From: JASFJH01 sp050117725
GTDB lineage: Bacteria; Pseudomonadota; Gammaproteobacteria; AKS1
Reading direction: 5' to 3'
Length of the DNA: 7,593 nt
Assembly: GCA_050117725.1 (NCBI GenBank)
Contig: JASFME010000110.1
Location: 1 to 7,593 of the forward strand
The notes beneath the pieces were generated by a model. The model was not told the DNA's origin and made no database searches. It saw only the letters and a program-made list of their open reading frames with translations. Of this stretch, positions 5,185 to 7,593 are shown piece after piece; position 1 is the stretch's first letter; each line of letters opens with the position of its first letter. Position numbers and translations under genes: made by a program.

Positions 5185-5915
5185 GCGAAGAAGCAGAAGT
5201 ACAAAATGTGGCCGTCAGCCCGGCACAGGAATTTGCCAACCAGTTGCAGGAACACTTTGCCGGGCAGGGCGTGAAGACCTCGGTACACCGTGGCCAGGTC
5301 ACGATGGAGGTGCCGCGTGAGCACATGCTGGTGGTGTGCGAGACTTTGCGCGATGAACGCGATTTCGCCTTTGAACAGTTGACGGACGTTTGCGGAGTCG
5401 ACTACAGCGAGTACGGCAAGGTCGAATGGACCACGAATTATTCAACCAGGGCCGGTTTCAGCCGTGGCGTGCATCGTGACCAGGACAACCAGGAACCACG
5501 CGAGACACACTGGACAAACGGCCGTTTTGCCGCTGTCTATCATCTGCTTTCCTACAGGCACAACCGACGCTTGCGTCTGCGTACCTATGCGGACGATGAC
5601 ATGCCGGTGGTCGATTCGGTTGTCGGGATCTGGAACAGCGCCGACTGGTTTGAACGTGAAGCGTATGACCTGTTCGGTATCCTGTTTGATGGTCACCCCG
5701 ATCTGCGTCGAATTCTGACTGACTATGGTTTTATCGGACACCCGTTCCGCAAGGACTTCCCGTTAATCGGCCAGGTGGAAATGCGTTACGACCCGGAGAA
5801 AAAGCGGGTTGTGTACCAGCCGGTTTCGATCGAGCCGCGTGTCACCGTACCCCGTGTGATCCGTAATGAACATGTTCATGGCGAACAGCCTGATGACAGC
5901 GCAGTAGAAGGCTGA
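5181..5915 (+). CDS. nuoC: NADH-quinone oxidoreductase subunit C
   Basis: NuoC (30-kDa subunit family) is a structural part of the Q-module, bound to NuoD. The complex I 30-kDa signature spans about 157-182 (FEREAYDLFGILFDGHPDLR then RILTDY), followed by GFIGHPFRKDFPL (183-195). The length is 244 aa. Residues about 86-114 (NYSTRAGFSRGVHR onward) form an insertion between CGVDYSEYG and the AAVYHLLSYRHNRRLR core. From memory, Xanthomonas-type NuoC has a comparable GFSRGV-containing insert, so it is probably a clade feature. The gene is separate from nuoD, unlike the fused nuoCD of E. coli. The start ATG overlaps the nuoB stop as ATGA, and nuoD begins 5 bp after the stop. Confidence 0.97.
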   Translation: MSEEAEVQNVAVSPAQEFANQLQEHFAGQGVKTSVHRGQVTMEVPREHMLVVCETLRDERDFAFEQLTDVCGVDYSEYGKVEWTTNYSTRAGFSRGVHRDQDNQEPRETHWTNGRFAAVYHLLSYRHNRRLRLRTYADDDMPVVDSVVGIWNSADWFEREAYDLFGILFDGHPDLRRILTDYGFIGHPFRKDFPLIGQVEMRYDPEKKRVVYQPVSIEPRVTVPRVIRNEHVHGEQPDDSAVEG

Positions 5916-5920
5916 ACAAG

Positions 5921-7174
5921 ATGGCCGAGATCCGTAATTACACTCTGAACTTTGGTCCGCAGCATCCTGCCGCGCATGGCGTGTTGCGTCTCGTGCTCGA
6001 GCTGGACGGCGAAGTCGTACAACGTGCCGACCCGCATGTCGGGCTGTTGCATCGTGGCACCGAGAAGCTCGCAGAAAGCAAGCCGTTTAACCAGAGTATC
6101 GGTTACATGGACCGTCTCGATTATGTCTCGATGATGTGTAACGAGCACGGCTATGTCATGGCCATTGAGAAACTGCTGGGTATCCAGGCGCCGCAACGCG
6201 CACAGTATATCCGTGTCATGTTTGACGAGATTACCCGTATTCTGAATCACCTGATGTGGCTGGGAACGCATGCACTCGATGTCGGTGCGATGACAGCCTT
6301 CCTGTATTGTTTCCGCGAACGCGAGGATCTCATGGATGTCTACGAGGCCGTCTCCGGTACGCGTATGCATGCCACCTATTACCGTCCAGGCGGTGTATAC
6401 CGCGATCTGCCGGATACGATGCCGAAGTACCGCGAATCGAAATGGCACAACGCCGATGACGTGAAGCGTATGAATGAGGCCCGGGAAGGTGGCCTGCTCG
6501 ATTTTATCGAAGACTTCGCCAGACGTTTCCCGGCACTCGTTGATGAATACGAAACCCTGCTGACCGATAACCGTATCTGGAAGCAGCGTACCGTTGGTAT
6601 CGGTGTGGTGTCACCGGAACGCGCCATGCAGCTTGGCTTTACCGGTCCCATGTTGCGCGGTTCAGGCATTGCCTGGGATCTGCGCAAGAAGCAGCCGTAC
6701 GAAGTCTATGACAGGGTGGACTTTGATATTCCGATCGGCAAGAACGGTGACTGCTATGACCGTTACCTTGTGCGTGTCGAGGAAATGCGCCAGTCAGCAG
6801 GAATTATCCGCCAGTGCATCAATTGGCTGCGTGCCAACCCGGGTCCGGTTATGTTCGAAGGACACAAGATTACGCCACCAAAGCGTGAAGACATGAAGGG
6901 TGATATGGAAGCACTGATTCATCACTTCAAGCTGTTTACCGAAGGATATTGTGTACCGGAAGGTGAGGCATATGCCGCGGTTGAGCATCCGAAGGGAGAA
7001 TTTGGCGTGTATCTCGTTTCTGATGGCGCCAACAAGCCGTACCGTTTGAAGGTTCGTGCACCGGGTTTTGCTCACCTGTCAGCCATGGATGAAATGGTGA
7101 AAGGGCACATGATTGCCGACGTTGTCGCTGTGATTGGCACAATGGATATCGTATTTGGTGAGATCGATCGTTAA
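5921..7174 (+). CDS. nuoD: NADH-quinone oxidoreductase subunit D
   Basis: NuoD (49-kDa subunit, related to the large subunit of NiFe hydrogenases) forms much of the ubiquinone-binding pocket next to cluster N2. The 417-aa length is standard for an unfused NuoD. Motifs are FGPQHPAAHGVLRL (11-24) with the quinone-site His19, GLLHRGTEKL (41-50), MDRLDYVSMMCNEHGY (63-78) with the quinone-site Tyr68, RTVGIGVV (223-230), GSGIAWDLRK (247-256), GDCYDRY (276-282), and the conserved C-terminus GEIDR (413-417). His19 and Tyr68 are assigned by analogy with the known 49-kDa residues. ATG 5921 is preceded by AGAAGG (5905-5910) at a rather long spacing. It is flanked closely by nuoC (5 bp) and nuoE (11 bp). 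Confidence 0.98.
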   Translation: MAEIRNYTLNFGPQHPAAHGVLRLVLELDGEVVQRADPHVGLLHRGTEKLAESKPFNQSIGYMDRLDYVSMMCNEHGYVMAIEKLLGIQAPQRAQYIRVMFDEITRILNHLMWLGTHALDVGAMTAFLYCFREREDLMDVYEAVSGTRMHATYYRPGGVYRDLPDTMPKYRESKWHNADDVKRMNEAREGGLLDFIEDFARRFPALVDEYETLLTDNRIWKQRTVGIGVVSPERAMQLGFTGPMLRGSGIAWDLRKKQPYEVYDRVDFDIPIGKNGDCYDRYLVRVEEMRQSAGIIRQCINWLRANPGPVMFEGHKITPPKREDMKGDMEALIHHFKLFTEGYCVPEGEAYAAVEHPKGEFGVYLVSDGANKPYRLKVRAPGFAHLSAMDEMVKGHMIADVVAVIGTMDIVFGEIDR

Positions 7175-7185
7175 GGGTCAGGTTA

Positions 7186-7593
7186 ATGAGTGAAGCAGCA
7201 AACAATTTGCTTTCTGAAGAAGTCCGCCACGAGATCGACCACTGGTTGACCAAGTTCCCCGAAGACCGTCGGCAGTCGGCCGTGATCCCGGCATTGACAG
7301 CGGCGCAGGAACATAACGATGGTCACCTGACTGAAGAACTCATGGACGCGGTAGCCGGGTACCTGGATATACCGCCTGTCAGTGTGTATGAAGTGGCAAC
7401 GTTTTATTCCATGTTCAACCTTAAACCGGTCGGCAAATACGTGATCAACGTCTGCACCAACATTTCGTGTATGTTAATGGGATCAGACACGATTGTTGAT
7501 CATCTTGAGAGAAAGCTTGGTATCAAGATGGGCGGGACAACCCCGGATGGCAAGTTCACGATGAAGGTGGAAGAGGAATGCCTTGCGGCCTGT
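7186..7593 (+). CDS. nuoE: NADH-quinone oxidoreductase subunit E, 3' end cut by the window edge
   Basis: NuoE (24-kDa subunit, thioredoxin-like ferredoxin) holds the 2Fe-2S cluster N1a in the NADH-oxidising module with NuoF. The visible 136 residues include an N-terminal helical region, VYEVATFYSMFNLKPVGK (67-84), and all four cluster ligands: Cys90 and Cys95 (CTNISC) and Cys132 and Cys136 (CLAAC). The reading frame is still open at the right edge, so about 30 or more residues are missing. ATG 7186 is chosen because AAGGG (7173-7177) lies 8 nt upstream and the product then begins close to the conserved core. nuoF would be expected next. Confidence 0.96.
   Translation, partial: MSEAANNLLSEEVRHEIDHWLTKFPEDRRQSAVIPALTAAQEHNDGHLTEELMDAVAGYLDIPPVSVYEVATFYSMFNLKPVGKYVINVCTNISCMLMGSDTIVDHLERKLGIKMGGTTPDGKFTMKVEEECLAAC

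Overview
This window looks like ordinary chromosomal core sequence from a gammaproteobacterium, probably outside the enteric and Pseudomonas groups. The order (ftsH)-folP-glmM-tpiA-secG-tRNA-Leu-nuoABCDE is typical of several gammaproteobacterial lineages. nuoC and nuoD are separate genes here, whereas E. coli and Pseudomonas have a fused nuoCD. All gene assignments rest on protein motifs read by eye; no database search was possible.

Layout. Positions 1-36 are the last codons of an upstream gene, probably ftsH, followed by an intrinsic terminator (61-93). Then come folP (folate synthesis, 107-943) and glmM (UDP-GlcNAc precursor synthesis, 1021-2370). A 216-bp gap after glmM carries a large imperfect palindrome built from degenerate 7-bp repeats. 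tpiA (2587-3342) and secG (3348-3743) follow only 5 bp apart. A tRNA-Leu(GAG) gene with an encoded CCA lies at 3818-3902, with a candidate promoter of its own. The 449-bp gap between the tRNA and nuoA holds two tandem structured modules, each ending in an intrinsic terminator, then an AT-rich stretch and a strong sigma70-type promoter. That promoter reads into nuoA-B-C-D-E, which are tightly packed or overlapping; nuoE runs off the right edge.

How the genes work together. nuoA-E are the first genes of the respiratory NADH:quinone oxidoreductase (complex I) operon: A is a membrane subunit, B, C and D form the connecting Q-module, and E belongs to the NADH-oxidising module. The upstream genes are unrelated housekeeping functions (folate, cell-wall amino sugar, glycolysis, protein export) that are neighbours by conserved order rather than by pathway.

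Most unusual feature. The two modules between the tRNA and nuoA share a spacing of about 142 bp and the same series of hairpins. Their largest hairpin keeps an identical TGC loop and AT bulge, while four base pairs have changed on both sides so that pairing is kept. This is evidence for a conserved RNA (or DNA) structure rather than chance. I saw no new protein-coding system: every protein gene belongs to a well-known family with its key residues intact.
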